Source: Roseiarcus sp963836695 (GTDB taxonomy: Bacteria; Pseudomonadota; Alphaproteobacteria; Rhizobiales; Beijerinckiaceae). From it: a stretch of 64,000 nt of DNA. Below, piece after piece: positions 31,126 through 40,149 of the stretch; position 1 is the stretch's first letter; each line of letters opens with the position of its first letter. The stretch covers positions 124,001 to 188,000 of the forward strand of contig CAWIKX010000025.1 in the NCBI GenBank assembly GCA_963836695.1. Direction: 5' to 3'. A program made the translations under genes and the position numbers. A model generated the notes under the pieces. That model saw only the letters and a program-made list of their open reading frames with translations. It was not told the origin of the DNA and ran no database searches.

Positions 31126-32098
31126 CCTTGCTCAGCTGCTCGATGGCGTCGACCTGATCCTTACCGACCACGGCGCTGCCCGTGTTCACGTCGAAGGCGG
31201 ACATCTTGTATTTCTTGATGAGCGGCGCCTGCATGACGGGGGCGTAGCCTTGCAGATAGGGCTGCTGGTCGACATGGAACTGGATATAGCCGGCCTTCAT
31301 CTGTGCAAGCACGTCGGGGATAAGATCGAAACCGCCGACGATGATTTTGCCCGGCGCGACGCCGCGGTCCTTCAAAGCGGAGGCGACGCCGACATCCCAG
31401 AAGCCGGTGTCGATATAGGCCGTAAGATCGGGCGCGCCGGTCAAAAAGCTGCCGAAGCGATCGGCGGTTGTGCCGTAGTCGAGCCCGGCGTCCATCTCGT
31501 CGACCTTGACCTGCCGATCGGGATGCGCCTTGGCCCAATCAGCGAGCGCTTCCTTCACGCCATTGGCTCGGGTCCGCGACCAGTTATCAGCCGGAGCGTT
31601 CACTCCGATGAGGACATGGATAGGCCCGCTCGCAGGGAACTTGGTCGCGACCGCGTTCCCAACCGCCCGCCCCGCCAATATGAAATCCTGGCCGACGAAG
31701 GCGAGCCGCGCGTTGCCCTTGGCGCCCTGGGTGTCATCGACGTTCGAGGCGATGACGGGAATGCCCGAATCCACCGCTTCCTTGATCACGGCGTCGAGCG
31801 CGTGGTCGTCGGGAATCGACGTGATGATCAGATCAGGCGACTGCGCCATCGCCGACTGGATGTTGGCGACCTGGCTCTGAATGTCGCCCGGCTTGGCGTC
31901 GTACAGCATTTGGCAGTCCGCCTTGATCAGGGCGCAGGCGTCGTCCATGCCTTTCTTCACCGTGAGCCAGAATGCGTTGCCGCTGTCGGCGTGGGAAACG
32001 TAGATGATCTTCAATTGGGCGTCCGCCGCCGATGCGACCCCGCAACTCAGACCCGCGAACACAAGTCCCGCCGCGAGAATTCCAGCCAAACGCTTCAT
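31112..32098 (-). CDS. Periplasmic sugar-binding protein (CUT2 class)
   Basis: The 328-residue protein has a signal peptide (MKRLAGILAAGLVFAGLSCG, cleavage after VASA) and a type I periplasmic binding fold: IIYVSHADSGNAFWLTVKKG, LIITSIPDDHALDAVIKEAV, then VIASNVDD and GFDLIPDVLAQMKAG. The pattern is that of CUT2 monosaccharide binders (RbsB/FrcB-like). It begins the operon at ATG 32098, with GGGAGG upstream. It is divergent from a cellulase-like glycosidase across 312 bases, suggesting that the two products serve the same glycan or sugar. Confidence 0.92.
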   Translation of the reverse strand: MKRLAGILAAGLVFAGLSCGVASAADAQLKIIYVSHADSGNAFWLTVKKGMDDACALIKADCQMLYDAKPGDIQSQVANIQSAMAQSPDLIITSIPDDHALDAVIKEAVDSGIPVIASNVDDTQGAKGNARLAFVGQDFILAGRAVGNAVATKFPASGPIHVLIGVNAPADNWSRTRANGVKEALADWAKAHPDRQVKVDEMDAGLDYGTTADRFGSFLTGAPDLTAYIDTGFWDVGVASALKDRGVAPGKIIVGGFDLIPDVLAQMKAGYIQFHVDQQPYLQGYAPVMQAPLIKKYKMSAFDVNTGSAVVGKDQVDAIEQLSKDGYR

Positions 32099-32410
32099 GC
32101 CTGCTTCCTCCCTGGATTTGGCGGTTGACGAATTGCGCTATGCTTTTGGGGTTAGTTCTTTTAGGCCGTCGTCACCCGCTTCCCCAACCTGATAGAATTG
32201 ACGATTCGGATCGTCTTTTCATACAGCATAGCATTGAACCGGTCCGCCGAAACCGCAACAACATTCTGAGGCGATAACGCGGCGGATGAAAGCGCGGAGC
32301 CGGAGTTGGCAGATCTCACGCCATCGCTATGTGGGGCTGAGATCGATGTCGCATCGTGTGTCCTCGCAAAATTTCTTCTGGATCAACTTCGAACCTGAGG
32401 CGCTAACGCC
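32099..32410. promoter_or_regulatory. Divergent promoter region, sugar transporter and glycosidase
   Basis: The 312-base gap must hold both promoters. It has TTGACG elements near 32127 and 32198 and a perfect 6-bp dyad (GACGAT-TCGG-ATCGTC, 32200-32215) followed by TTTT, which could be an operator or a weak terminator. I cannot place a convincing -10 box. No regulator gene is adjacent. Confidence 0.45.
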
Positions 32411-33523
32411 ATGCCGCAAGTCAAGACCAGCCGCCCGCGCGCTATCGCCATGTGGGAATTTTCGTGGATCGAACGACGCTGGCCCGGCGCCGGCTATGAG
32501 GACTGGAATCAGGCGCTGGACGAGCTCGTCGAGCGCGGCTACGACGCGGTGCGCATCGACGCCTTTCCGCATTTGATCGCGGTCGACCCAAGCCGAACCT
32601 GGACCATCCATTCCGACGGACAGGACGGCGATTGGGGCGCGCCCGGCGAAGTCGACATCTCCCGGATCGACGAAAACCTCGTCGACTTCATTGCGCGGTG
32701 CAAGGCGCGTGGCGTCGCGGTGGGTCTTTCGACCTGGTACAAGCGCGATTCCGACAATGCGCGCATGCGCATCCACACCCCCGAAGACCAAGCGCGGGTC
32801 TGGCTTGCGACGCTCGAGCCGATCAAGCAAGCGGGTCTTCTGGACGCGCTGCTCTACGTGGATCTCTGCAACGAATTTCCCAACTCGAAATGGGCGCCTT
32901 ACCTCTACGCCTCGGACAGCGCAGAGCCGGAACCGCTGACTTCGGCGCGGGTCATTGGCTGGATGCGCGACAGCATCACGATCCTGAAGCAACACTATCC
33001 CGAGCTCGACTATACATTCTCTCAGTCAGACCAGTTCCATTTGTGGGAGAAACAGGATGTGACGATGCTCGACTTCCTCGAGCCGCATATCTGGATCACG
33101 CATCCGGCGACAAGCCGCTTCTATGCCGATATCGGCTATTCCTTCCGCACGCGCGAATTCCAAACGCTGATCCGCAAGGCGAAGCCCTACTACCTCGCCA
33201 ACAAAGCAAAACTCGATGCGGCTCTCGCGGAATGGATCGACCGCGCCGCGGACTGGTCTCGTCGAACGAACAAGCCCTTGGTCACGACCGAGGGATGGGC
33301 CTCCGTCATGTACCGCGACTGGCCGATGGCGGACTGGGATTGGATGATGGATGTCTGCGCCGCCGCCGTCGAACAGGCGGCCGCGACCGGACGCTGGGCG
33401 GCGATCTGCACGTCGAACTTCTGCGGCCCTCAATACCATGGGATGTGGAGAGACATCGGCTGGCATCGAATGCTGACGGACCTCATCAAATCCGCGCCCA
33501 TCGATCCGGAGCTTCGGGCGTAA
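32411..33523 (+). CDS. Cellulase-like glycoside hydrolase (clan A type)
   Basis: The 370-residue protein begins AIAMWEFSWIERRWPGAGYE and has a TIM-barrel sequence. A likely acid/base Glu is in VDLCNEFPN and a likely nucleophile Glu in TTEGWAS, spaced as in clan A (GH5-like) enzymes. FGVAVGLSTWYK-like strands and HIWITHPATSRF are also visible. It lacks a signal peptide, so it should act on a small glycoside or oligosaccharide inside the cell. The gene is divergent from a CUT2 sugar importer. ATG 32411 lies after GCTAACGCC without a strong ribosome site. Its substrate is unknown. The family assignment is moderately sure. Confidence 0.72.
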   Translation: MPQVKTSRPRAIAMWEFSWIERRWPGAGYEDWNQALDELVERGYDAVRIDAFPHLIAVDPSRTWTIHSDGQDGDWGAPGEVDISRIDENLVDFIARCKARGVAVGLSTWYKRDSDNARMRIHTPEDQARVWLATLEPIKQAGLLDALLYVDLCNEFPNSKWAPYLYASDSAEPEPLTSARVIGWMRDSITILKQHYPELDYTFSQSDQFHLWEKQDVTMLDFLEPHIWITHPATSRFYADIGYSFRTREFQTLIRKAKPYYLANKAKLDAALAEWIDRAADWSRRTNKPLVTTEGWASVMYRDWPMADWDWMMDVCAAAVEQAAATGRWAAICTSNFCGPQYHGMWRDIGWHRMLTDLIKSAPIDPELRA

Positions 33524-33595
33524 AGATCCGCGCTAACGCGCCGGCGCTTTTCCGTCCGAGGAAGGCGTCGGGCTTCGACAACAACGAGCATCCCT

Positions 33596-34015
33596 ATGAC
33601 CAGCGAACCCGAGCGCACCACCGGCGGCTGCCTCTGCGGGGCGCTCCGCTACGAGGCTTTCGGCGAGCCGGTCGGCTCGGGCCATTGCTATTGCGTCGAT
33701 TGTCGCCGGGCGTCGGGGTCGGGGTTCATCCCGTTCATGGGCTTCAAGGCCGAGGCCGTGCGCTTCACCGGGGAAGCCCGCGAGTTCCGCTCCAAGGCGG
33801 CGAATGGGGGCGACGCGGTCCGCAACCACTGCGCTCAGTGCATGAGCCTCGTGTTCGGCGGCGAGATCGGCAAGTCCAACTCGTACACGATTTACGCGGG
33901 CTCGCTGGACGATCCTTCCGCCTTCCATCCGACTATCGCCATCTTCGCCGAAGGCCGTCCTGATTGGGCGATCATCCCGCCGGGCCTCAAGGTCTTCGAC
34001 CGAATGCCGGGGTAA
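33596..34015 (+). CDS. GFA-family zinc protein (glutathione-dependent formaldehyde-activating enzyme-like)
   Basis: The 139-residue protein has the GFA/CENP-V pattern of Cys ligands: GGCLCGALRY, GHCYCVDCRRASGSGF and NHCAQC, giving two zinc sites. Members include the glutathione S-hydroxymethylation catalyst Gfa, but most are uncharacterised. Here there is no neighbouring formaldehyde dehydrogenase. The end (AEGRPDWAIIPPGLKVFDRM) is typical of the larger family. It is 72 bases downstream of the glycosidase gene and may be co-transcribed. Confidence 0.88.
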   Translation: MTSEPERTTGGCLCGALRYEAFGEPVGSGHCYCVDCRRASGSGFIPFMGFKAEAVRFTGEAREFRSKAANGGDAVRNHCAQCMSLVFGGEIGKSNSYTIYAGSLDDPSAFHPTIAIFAEGRPDWAIIPPGLKVFDRMPG

Positions 34016-34030
34016 GAATTAGAGATCCGG

Positions 34031-35125
34031 TCACGGGGATTGGCTTCGCCTCTTTGCGGCCTTCGTTTCCTGAGACCTACACCCCTCGGCCAAAACCGTA
34101 ACCGCTCCTTTCCGCGAATACCGCACGGCGTACAAGCCGAGGCCCGCGAAGCCGACCAGCATCATCGCCCAGGTCGAGATTTCGGGAGCAGCGAGCGCCT
34201 GGACGGCGAATTCCGCCGCCAAAAGATGGCCCGCCTCGGTCGGGTGGACCTCATCCCAAAAAAGAAACTGGTTCTGGTCGTCGAGGTTCGGCGAACAAAG
34301 CGAACCAGAGTTAGGATCGGTGAAGCCGCCGGTCCAGCACGGATCGCTCACATTGCTGAAGCCAAACTTCGACGGATCGGCCTTGATCTCGTCGAGCAGA
34401 TCGTAGGTGTCGAGCGTAAACACCCTCAATCCATCGCCCTCGAGCGGAGAAAGACCATCAATCACTGCGGCGTTGAATGACGCCGCTAAGCGGCTCGCCA
34501 GACTTTGAAGCGCCGTGCCGTCGAAGCGGGGCGTGAGCCCGAGGTTCGGCACTTCGTAGTACAGCAACGATTGTGCTCCGAGCCCAACCAGGGACTTGAC
34601 CGAGCCGATCGTATTCGTCTCTGCCTCGCCGACGACCTTCTGAACGCCGTCAAGGGAGAGCGTCCCTCCCGCGTATGCAGCCAACGCGTTCATGATGTCA
34701 TTGGCGCCAATGTCGAGCGTATAGAGCGCCCCTTTGACTGGGTTCGGATCCACAAGATTGAATGCGGCGATCTGATCGGGAAAGTCGATGTGGACCGGGC
34801 TGTTCGGGTCAAACGGATTGATGTCGGTCGGTCCGGTCTGCGCTCCGCCGAAGGCGTAGTTGGTTCCGTCGGCAGACGTGAGAAACGGCTTCATCGGCCC
34901 GAGGCCCAACATTTGCGACAGGTCCTCGACCCATGTCGGGCCATTACTGAAATGACCGTCGACATAGGGCGCGAGCGGAATCTTGCCTGTCGATTCCGAA
35001 AAAAGGTTCCCGGCGTCCGAAAGGCTGTCGCCGAAGGCGAAAATGCTCGTGTAGGCGGCGGAAGCGGGCGTGCCTGCGCACCCCACAGAGGCCAAAAGAG
35101 CCGCCAGAAGAACCCGCTTGTTCAT
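34031..35125 (-). CDS. Secreted GDSL/SGNH esterase with PEP-CTERM-like tail
   Basis: The 364-residue protein has a signal peptide (MNKRVLLAALLASVGCAGTP) and the SGNH motifs: GDSLSDAGNLF with the nucleophile Ser, a G-x-N-D block in LDIGANDIMNA, and the D-x-x-H block DEVHPTEAGH. It should hydrolyse lipids or acyl esters in the periplasm or outside. The C-terminus shows APEISTWAMMLVGFAGLGLY followed by a basic stretch, the same PE-x-S-T-W anchor as in the protein at 12888-13484. Unlike usual PEP-CTERM proteins it has about 30 further residues after the basic cluster. ATG 35125 lies after GGGGGAGAAG. Confidence 0.86.
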   Translation of the reverse strand: MNKRVLLAALLASVGCAGTPASAAYTSIFAFGDSLSDAGNLFSESTGKIPLAPYVDGHFSNGPTWVEDLSQMLGLGPMKPFLTSADGTNYAFGGAQTGPTDINPFDPNSPVHIDFPDQIAAFNLVDPNPVKGALYTLDIGANDIMNALAAYAGGTLSLDGVQKVVGEAETNTIGSVKSLVGLGAQSLLYYEVPNLGLTPRFDGTALQSLASRLAASFNAAVIDGLSPLEGDGLRVFTLDTYDLLDEIKADPSKFGFSNVSDPCWTGGFTDPNSGSLCSPNLDDQNQFLFWDEVHPTEAGHLLAAEFAVQALAAPEISTWAMMLVGFAGLGLYAVRYSRKGAVTVLAEGCRSQETKAAKRRSQSP

Positions 35126-35251
35126 CGCTTCTCCCCCGCTGCGATTAGACGGCTATCATTACCCGGACCGGACCGACAAGAGGCGAGGCGCCCCAAGCTG
35201 GACACTGTCGCGTCGCTGCGCGATGGTCCAATGTCTATTTGGAGCCCTGCC

Positions 35252-38200
35252 ATGGACGTGGGAGGGTGGCTCCGGCGTCTCGGTCTCGAGCAGTACGAAG
35301 CCGCTTTTCGGGAGAACGGGATCGACGAGCAGGCTCTCCGTCATGTAACGGCGGAGGACCTTAGGCAGATCGGCGTCGCGACCGTCGGCGACCGGCGTAA
35401 GCTCCTGACCGCCATTGGGGAGTTGGCCGCCCCGTCCGTTTCGATGGATCCGCGCGGGGCGCCGAATCTCGCAGCGCGGCCGAAAATCCCTGAAGTCATT
35501 GGGGAGCGCCGCCCGATCACCGTAATGTTCTGCGACCTTGTCGGATCGACTGGCCTTGCGGCCAGTCTTGACGTCGAAGACTGGCGCAATTTGCTCAGCG
35601 CCTACCTCGATCGAGCCTCGGCAGCGGTGTCGCAAATGGGCGGACGCGTCGCGAGGACGCTGGGCGACGGGTTGATGGCGCTGTTCGGACACCCGATTGC
35701 CGAGGAGAACGATTCTGAACGCGCTGTTCGCGCCGCGCTCGCTATTCAGCACGCGCTCGCGGAACTCAACCGCAAGAACGCCGGCTCGGGCCAGCCGGCG
35801 CTTGTCGCCCGCATCGGAATCGAGAGTGGGGCAGTGGTCGTGGACGCGGCCGGAGAAATCTTTGGCGACGCGCCCAATGTGGCCGCGCGCGTGCAGGCCT
35901 TGGCCGAGCCGGGCGCGGTCATGGTCACCGCTCGCGTGCAGCGTCAGGTGTCTGGCCTGTTCATCGCAGAGGATCGCGGCGCCCATTTTCTGGAAGGTTC
36001 GCCCGAGCCTGTGACGCTTTTTCGGATCGTGCGGGCGAGCGGCGGGAGGCGCGCTGGCGCGCGCTTTCTCACCTCCCTCGTCGGACGCAGGGAGGAACTC
36101 GCGCTGCTGCGCCGGCAGTGGGATCAGGCTCGCGAGGGCGCAGGTCAGCTCACGTTCATTGTCGGCGAAGCCGGCATCGGCAAATCGCGCCTTCTGCAGG
36201 AGTTTCGCACGACGCTCGGTCAGACCCTGCACACCTGGTCCGAATTCCCGTCGTCACAACTCCTGCAAAATACGCCCTTGCACTCATTCACCGAATGGGG
36301 GCGCCAGCGCTTCGGCGCGGATGAGCCTGCCGAGCGGCGCCTCGCCGACCTCGAGAATACGCTTCGGCTCATCGGGCTCGACCCCGCCGAATATACGCCT
36401 CTGATCGCGCCGCTGGTGGATATCCCTCTGACTGAGGCGCGCGCAGCGAAGTTTGCGCCCGAGGAATTGCGCCAGCGGCAATTGGCCGCCCTTGTCGCGT
36501 GGCTTCTCGGCGGTGCGCGCGCACAGCCGATCGTGCTGGTGTTTGAGGACCTGCACTGGGCCGATCCGACCTCGATCGATCTCTTGCGGACTTTCGCCGA
36601 GGAGGGCGCACACGCGCGGCTCTTCATCCTCGCCACCGCGCGGCCGGAATTCCGCCCGTCCTGGAGCCCGCGCTCGCACCACAGCATCATCGCGCTCAAG
36701 CCCCTCGATCGCGCCGACATCGCGCGGATGATCGACGAACTCGCCTCTCGCCATGAGCTGAGCCAAGAAGTGGTCGAGGGCGTGAGCGAGCGCAGCGGAG
36801 GAGTGCCGCTGTTCGTGGAGGAGGTTACGCGCCTTCTGCTCGAGCGCGGCGAGGCCGGGGCCTCGCAGGCGATTCCGCCGACACTCCAGCATTCGTTCGC
36901 GGCGCGGCTCGATAGGCTCGGCGAAGCACGCGAAGTCGCGCAGATCGGCGCCGTATTGGGCCGTGATTTCACTCACGCGCTGCTGAGCGCGGTGCGCGGG
37001 ACCGACGACCCCGCCCTTCAGCGCATGCTCGACCGGCTGACCGACGCGGACCTCCTCATCTGCGAGGGCGCCGGCTCGCAACGTAACTATCGCTTCAAGC
37101 ACACGCTGATCCAGGAGGCGGCCTACGAGAGCCTGCTCAAGACCAGCCGCCAGGCGCTGCACCGCCGCGCGGCGGAAATCCTGGTCGAACAGCGAGACCC
37201 CGCGGCGGTCGAGCCGGAAGTCATCGCGCGTCATTTCACCGAAGCCGGCCTCGACGAACGCGCGATCGAATGGTGGGCCAAGGCGGGCGACCGGGCCCTT
37301 CGCCGCTCTGCCTTCCAGGAGGCAATCGCGCATCTCGGCCGAGCGATCACCATGGCGGACCAGGCGGCGGCGCCCGCCGCGGCGGGCGCGATTTTAACTG
37401 TGGAGGCGGGCAAGCGGGTCAAGCTGCAGAACGACTACGCTCAGGCGGTCCTATGGTCGAAGGGCTACGCGGCGGACGAGACCAAGGCCGCGTTCGAACG
37501 CACGAGCGCTCTCGCAGCGGGCGCCGAACTTACCGCTGAGCGGTTTTCGGCCCCTTATGGCCAGTATCTCTGGAGTTGGTCGCGCGGGGAATTCCGCGCG
37601 GCTCGGGATATTGCCGAACGCTTCCTTCGGGAGGCGGAGGCCGAAGGCCGAATTGCGGAGGCTCAAGCGGCGCACGTAACCCTTGGCCTCGCCTACATGC
37701 AACTGGGGGACTTGCGCGAGGCGCGCACCCAGCTCGAACTGGGGCTCAGTCGTTTCGAGGAGCCCGGCGGCAGGGAAAGGTTCGGCCTCGAGGGCGGGGT
37801 AAGCGCCAGAGCTTTCCTGGCGCTCACGCTCTGGCTGTCAGGCGATCTGCGGCGCGCCCGCGAATTGATCGAGGAGGCGACGCATCTCGCCGGCGAGCTG
37901 GGCCACCCGCCGACCACCGCGGCTGTACTCATGTACAAAATTGCGATCGAGGCCGCACGAAATGACTTCGAGACCGTTGTCGTCGATGCCGCGAATTTCC
38001 TGAAGCTCAGCCAGGAGCATAGCATGAGGTATAATCTTGCGGTTTCGCGCTTGTATTTGAGCTTAGGTCACGCTCTGCTGGGCAATACACAGCGCGGCGT
38101 GGATGATTTTCGTAAGTCGCTAGCGGATTACCGCGATCAAGGCAATCGGGTTGGCGTTCCTAGCTTTCTTGGCGCCCTTGCGAAGCTTGAGGCTGCAGCG

Positions 38201-38560
38201 CAGAACCATGAGCTCGCGTTGGCTTCGGTCGACGAAGCTCTGGCGATGAGCCAAGAGGGCTGGGATCGGCTTTACGATTCCAACCTGCATCGACTGCGCG
38301 GCAATATCCTCTTCAGGCGTAACCCCGCCAACTCTGCACAGGCTGAAGACGCTTTCAAAACCTCCCTCGCTGTCGCGAAACAACAGGGCGCCCGGACCTT
38401 CGACCTGCTGGCGTCGCTTGCGCTCGCCAAGCTCTATCAATCGACCGATCGTCTCGCCGAAGCGCGCGCTGTCCTTGAGGCCGCGCTCGAAGGCTTTTCG
38501 CCGACCCCGGAAATGCCGGCGATCGCAAAGGCGCAGGCCCTCCTGCAGAGTTTGGCGTAA
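35252..38560 (+). CDS. SAM domain, class III cyclase, AAA ATPase and TPR fusion protein
   Basis: The protein has 1102 residues. A SAM domain (about 1-65, WLRRLGLEQYEAAFRENGID) is followed by a class III nucleotide cyclase (about 85-255) with CDLVGSTGLAASL, TLGDGLMALFG and GDAPNVAARVQALAEPG. A signalling ATPase comes next with Walker A VGEAGIGKSRL and a Walker B-like VLVFEDLHWADPTS. TPR repeats follow to the end. Proteins of this order are common in rhizobia and are thought to be stress- or ligand-sensing cyclases. ATG 35252 has GGAG at 8 bases; ATG 35231 is an alternative. It is monocistronic, divergent from the esterase. The ligand and the nucleotide product are not known. Confidence 0.9.
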   Translation: MDVGGWLRRLGLEQYEAAFRENGIDEQALRHVTAEDLRQIGVATVGDRRKLLTAIGELAAPSVSMDPRGAPNLAARPKIPEVIGERRPITVMFCDLVGSTGLAASLDVEDWRNLLSAYLDRASAAVSQMGGRVARTLGDGLMALFGHPIAEENDSERAVRAALAIQHALAELNRKNAGSGQPALVARIGIESGAVVVDAAGEIFGDAPNVAARVQALAEPGAVMVTARVQRQVSGLFIAEDRGAHFLEGSPEPVTLFRIVRASGGRRAGARFLTSLVGRREELALLRRQWDQAREGAGQLTFIVGEAGIGKSRLLQEFRTTLGQTLHTWSEFPSSQLLQNTPLHSFTEWGRQRFGADEPAERRLADLENTLRLIGLDPAEYTPLIAPLVDIPLTEARAAKFAPEELRQRQLAALVAWLLGGARAQPIVLVFEDLHWADPTSIDLLRTFAEEGAHARLFILATARPEFRPSWSPRSHHSIIALKPLDRADIARMIDELASRHELSQEVVEGVSERSGGVPLFVEEVTRLLLERGEAGASQAIPPTLQHSFAARLDRLGEAREVAQIGAVLGRDFTHALLSAVRGTDDPALQRMLDRLTDADLLICEGAGSQRNYRFKHTLIQEAAYESLLKTSRQALHRRAAEILVEQRDPAAVEPEVIARHFTEAGLDERAIEWWAKAGDRALRRSAFQEAIAHLGRAITMADQAAAPAAAGAILTVEAGKRVKLQNDYAQAVLWSKGYAADETKAAFERTSALAAGAELTAERFSAPYGQYLWSWSRGEFRAARDIAERFLREAEAEGRIAEAQAAHVTLGLAYMQLGDLREARTQLELGLSRFEEPGGRERFGLEGGVSARAFLALTLWLSGDLRRARELIEEATHLAGELGHPPTTAAVLMYKIAIEAARNDFETVVVDAANFLKLSQEHSMRYNLAVSRLYLSLGHALLGNTQRGVDDFRKSLADYRDQGNRVGVPSFLGALAKLEAAAQNHELALASVDEALAMSQEGWDRLYDSNLHRLRGNILFRRNPANSAQAEDAFKTSLAVAKQQGARTFDLLASLALAKLYQSTDRLAEARAVLEAALEGFSPTPEMPAIAKAQALLQSLA

Positions 38561-38610
38561 AGTTCCGTCCCCATTCCCGCGTTATGCGCGACGCGTTATA
38601 TTGATGGTGC

Positions 38611-38658
38611 GAGGCAACGTCCTCCCCCTCCTCAGGGTCCAAGTCCGGGACGGCCCGG
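38611..38658 (+). promoter_or_regulatory. Candidate guanidine-II (mini-ykkC) riboswitch
   Basis: Just before a SugE/Gdx-type gene lies CCGGG-ACGG-CCCGG (38645-38658), a hairpin with the exact ACGR tetraloop of mini-ykkC. Twenty bases upstream is a second small hairpin, GAGG-CAACGT-CCTC (38611-38624), whose loop has ACGT instead of ACGR, so it is imperfect. Two ACGR hairpins before a Gdx gene is the known arrangement. The first hairpin being degenerate keeps confidence low. Confidence 0.4.
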
Positions 38659-38666
38659 CCCTTCTT

Positions 38667-38999
38667 ATGGGGTTCGCCGTGGCTTGGGTCTATCTCGTTA
38701 TCGCGGGCCTCCTGGAAATTGCGTGGGCTTACGCGATGAAGCAATCCGATGGTTTCACGCGGCCATGGCTTGCCATCGTCACGATCGGCGCCATGCTTGG
38801 AAGCCTGGGCTTGCTCGCGCTCGCAATGCGGACGATTCCTTTGGGCACGGCCTATCCCATCTGGACCGGCATCGGCGCCGCAGGCACGTTTCTGATCGGG
38901 GTTACGATTCTCGGCGAGCAAGCGACCGCAACTCGCATCATAGCCGTGACGCTCATCATTGCCGGCCTCGTGACGATGAAGCTGGGCAGCAGTTCCTAA
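38667..38999 (+). CDS. SMR-family exporter, SugE/Gdx type
   Basis: The 110-residue protein has four membrane helices. The essential Glu is in AGLLEIAWAYAMKQSDG (helix 1) and the SugE/Gdx hallmark is RTIPLGTAYPIWTGIGAAGT, as opposed to the EmrE-type sequence. Gdx-type proteins export guanidinium in exchange for protons; some carry quaternary ammonium compounds. ATG 38667 directly follows the candidate riboswitch. GTG 38679 would give the typical MAWVYL start (106 residues). It is a single gene. Confidence 0.86.
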   Translation: MGFAVAWVYLVIAGLLEIAWAYAMKQSDGFTRPWLAIVTIGAMLGSLGLLALAMRTIPLGTAYPIWTGIGAAGTFLIGVTILGEQATATRIIAVTLIIAGLVTMKLGSSS

Positions 39000-39034
39000 G
39001 GCCTTCTTACGCTCAGGGACCAGGCAGCCAATCA

Positions 39035-39481
39035 TCACCGCCGAATTAGCACGACGCCCCCAATCAACAGCGCAAGGCCAATTAGACGCGTCCCGTCAAT
39101 CGGACGTTGCGTCAGGCCCATCCATCCGAAATGGTCGAACGCCACCGACGCGAACATCTGGCCAGTGATGACGAGCGCGATGAACGTCGCGGCGCCAATC
39201 TGCGGCACGAGGAAGATGCCAAGACCAATGAAAGCGGCTCCGAAAGCGCCGCCAATCCACCCCCACCAAGGGACGCGCGCCGCAAGGGTTGCGGCGGGAA
39301 CCGGGTCGCGGAGCGCGAGGATGAGCAAGACCATGCACGCCAAGCCTACGGCGTAGCTCATGAAGCCAGACCAAGCGGACGACTGCAAAGCCCCCCGCAA
39401 GTTCGCGTTCAGCGCCTGCTGAATGACGACGCTGATTCCCGCCGCGATTGCGAGGAGAGCAGGAAGAAGAGCGCTGAGCAT
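39035..39481 (-). CDS. DMT transporter, YdcZ/DUF606 family
   Basis: The 148-residue protein has five hydrophobic helices: LSALLPALLAIAAGISVVIQ, SGFMSYAVGLACMVLLILAL, GWIGGAFGAAFIGLGIFLVP, GAATFIALVITGQMFASVAF and a final one ending GGVVLIRR. The DUF606 pattern (QQALNANLRG, DHFGWMGL) is clear. Members form a five-helix half of the drug/metabolite transporter fold. The substrate is not known. ATG 39481 starts the family's usual N-terminus. It is downstream of the DUF1349 gene on the same strand. Confidence 0.85.
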   Translation of the reverse strand: MLSALLPALLAIAAGISVVIQQALNANLRGALQSSAWSGFMSYAVGLACMVLLILALRDPVPAATLAARVPWWGWIGGAFGAAFIGLGIFLVPQIGAATFIALVITGQMFASVAFDHFGWMGLTQRPIDGTRLIGLALLIGGVVLIRR

Positions 39482-39537
39482 CAGGGCTGTGCCTTTCGGG
39501 AGATCAAAACACGAATTGGGGGGAACGGAGAGGACGC

Positions 39538-40149
39538 TTAGGTGAGATCGTGCAGATCCTTTTGCGTCGGCTCGCTCACGCGGAACTCCGAGAAGACGAC
39601 CGTCAGCCCTGCTCGCTCCGGCGTGCAAGACATCGGACCCACCCGATAGCTCCGCGCGACCGGAAACGGACAGAGCCGCATGAGTGGCCAGGCCCTTCCG
39701 TCGCTGGACAGCTGGCGCCGCAGAACGCCCGCTTTGACGGTGACGCGCATCCGGAAGTCGGTTGCCTCGCCATGATAGGCAGCCGCCGCCCAATCGGATT
39801 TGCCGATCGTGAGCACGCTGCTCGCCATCGGCTTGCCGTCGGAGAGTTCGATGCCCGCCTTGATCCACTGATTGTTGGAAAGGCGCACCATCAGTCCGGC
39901 CTGGTCGTAGAGCTCGCGGTACTGCGCCTGGATGCGCATCTCCGCCGTGAAGTCGCCAGCGGCCTCGAAGGCGAAGAAATGACCAGTGTCGCGCGTGAAC
40001 CCATAATGCGTCTCACGCCAGAAATCGGTCGACCGATCGGTGACGACGGTGAGCGCGCCGCCGTCGAGGCGCCACACTGCAGGTTCGTTCAGCCATGTGC
40101 ATCGCGCGAAAGTCATGGGCGTTGTCAAACGGTCAATCTCATGGCTCAT
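39538..40149 (-). CDS. DUF1349 (YesU-like, concanavalin-fold) protein
   Basis: The 203-residue protein has the DUF1349 pattern: FWRETHYGFTRDTGHFFAFE, QYRELYDQAGLMVRLSNNQW with IKAGIELSDG, and SSVLTIGKSDW. The fold is a jelly-roll/concanavalin-like sandwich, and YesU-type members are thought to bind carbohydrate. The start ATG 40149 overlaps the stop codon of the LysE gene (ATGA), which means translational coupling with a transporter. No signal peptide is present. Function unknown. Confidence 0.82.
   Translation of the reverse strand: MSHEIDRLTTPMTFARCTWLNEPAVWRLDGGALTVVTDRSTDFWRETHYGFTRDTGHFFAFEAAGDFTAEMRIQAQYRELYDQAGLMVRLSNNQWIKAGIELSDGKPMASSVLTIGKSDWAAAAYHGEATDFRMRVTVKAGVLRRQLSSDGRAWPLMRLCPFPVARSYRVGPMSCTPERAGLTVVFSEFRVSEPTQKDLHDLT

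Noticed and set aside
32197..32240. TTGACG with a possible -10 as promoter of the glycosidase gene
   Set aside because: The spacing gives ATACAG or similar, too weak to call; I kept only the whole interval as a regulatory region.
32632..33963. A long reading frame opposite or beside the cellulase-like gene in another frame
   Set aside because: Its sequence is Arg/Gly-rich low complexity typical of a shadow frame in GC-rich DNA; the true gene has family motifs.
34505..35251. Upstream extension of the SAM-cyclase reading frame by about 250 residues
   Set aside because: It overlaps the divergent esterase gene and has no motifs; ATG 35252 has a ribosome site and begins the SAM domain.
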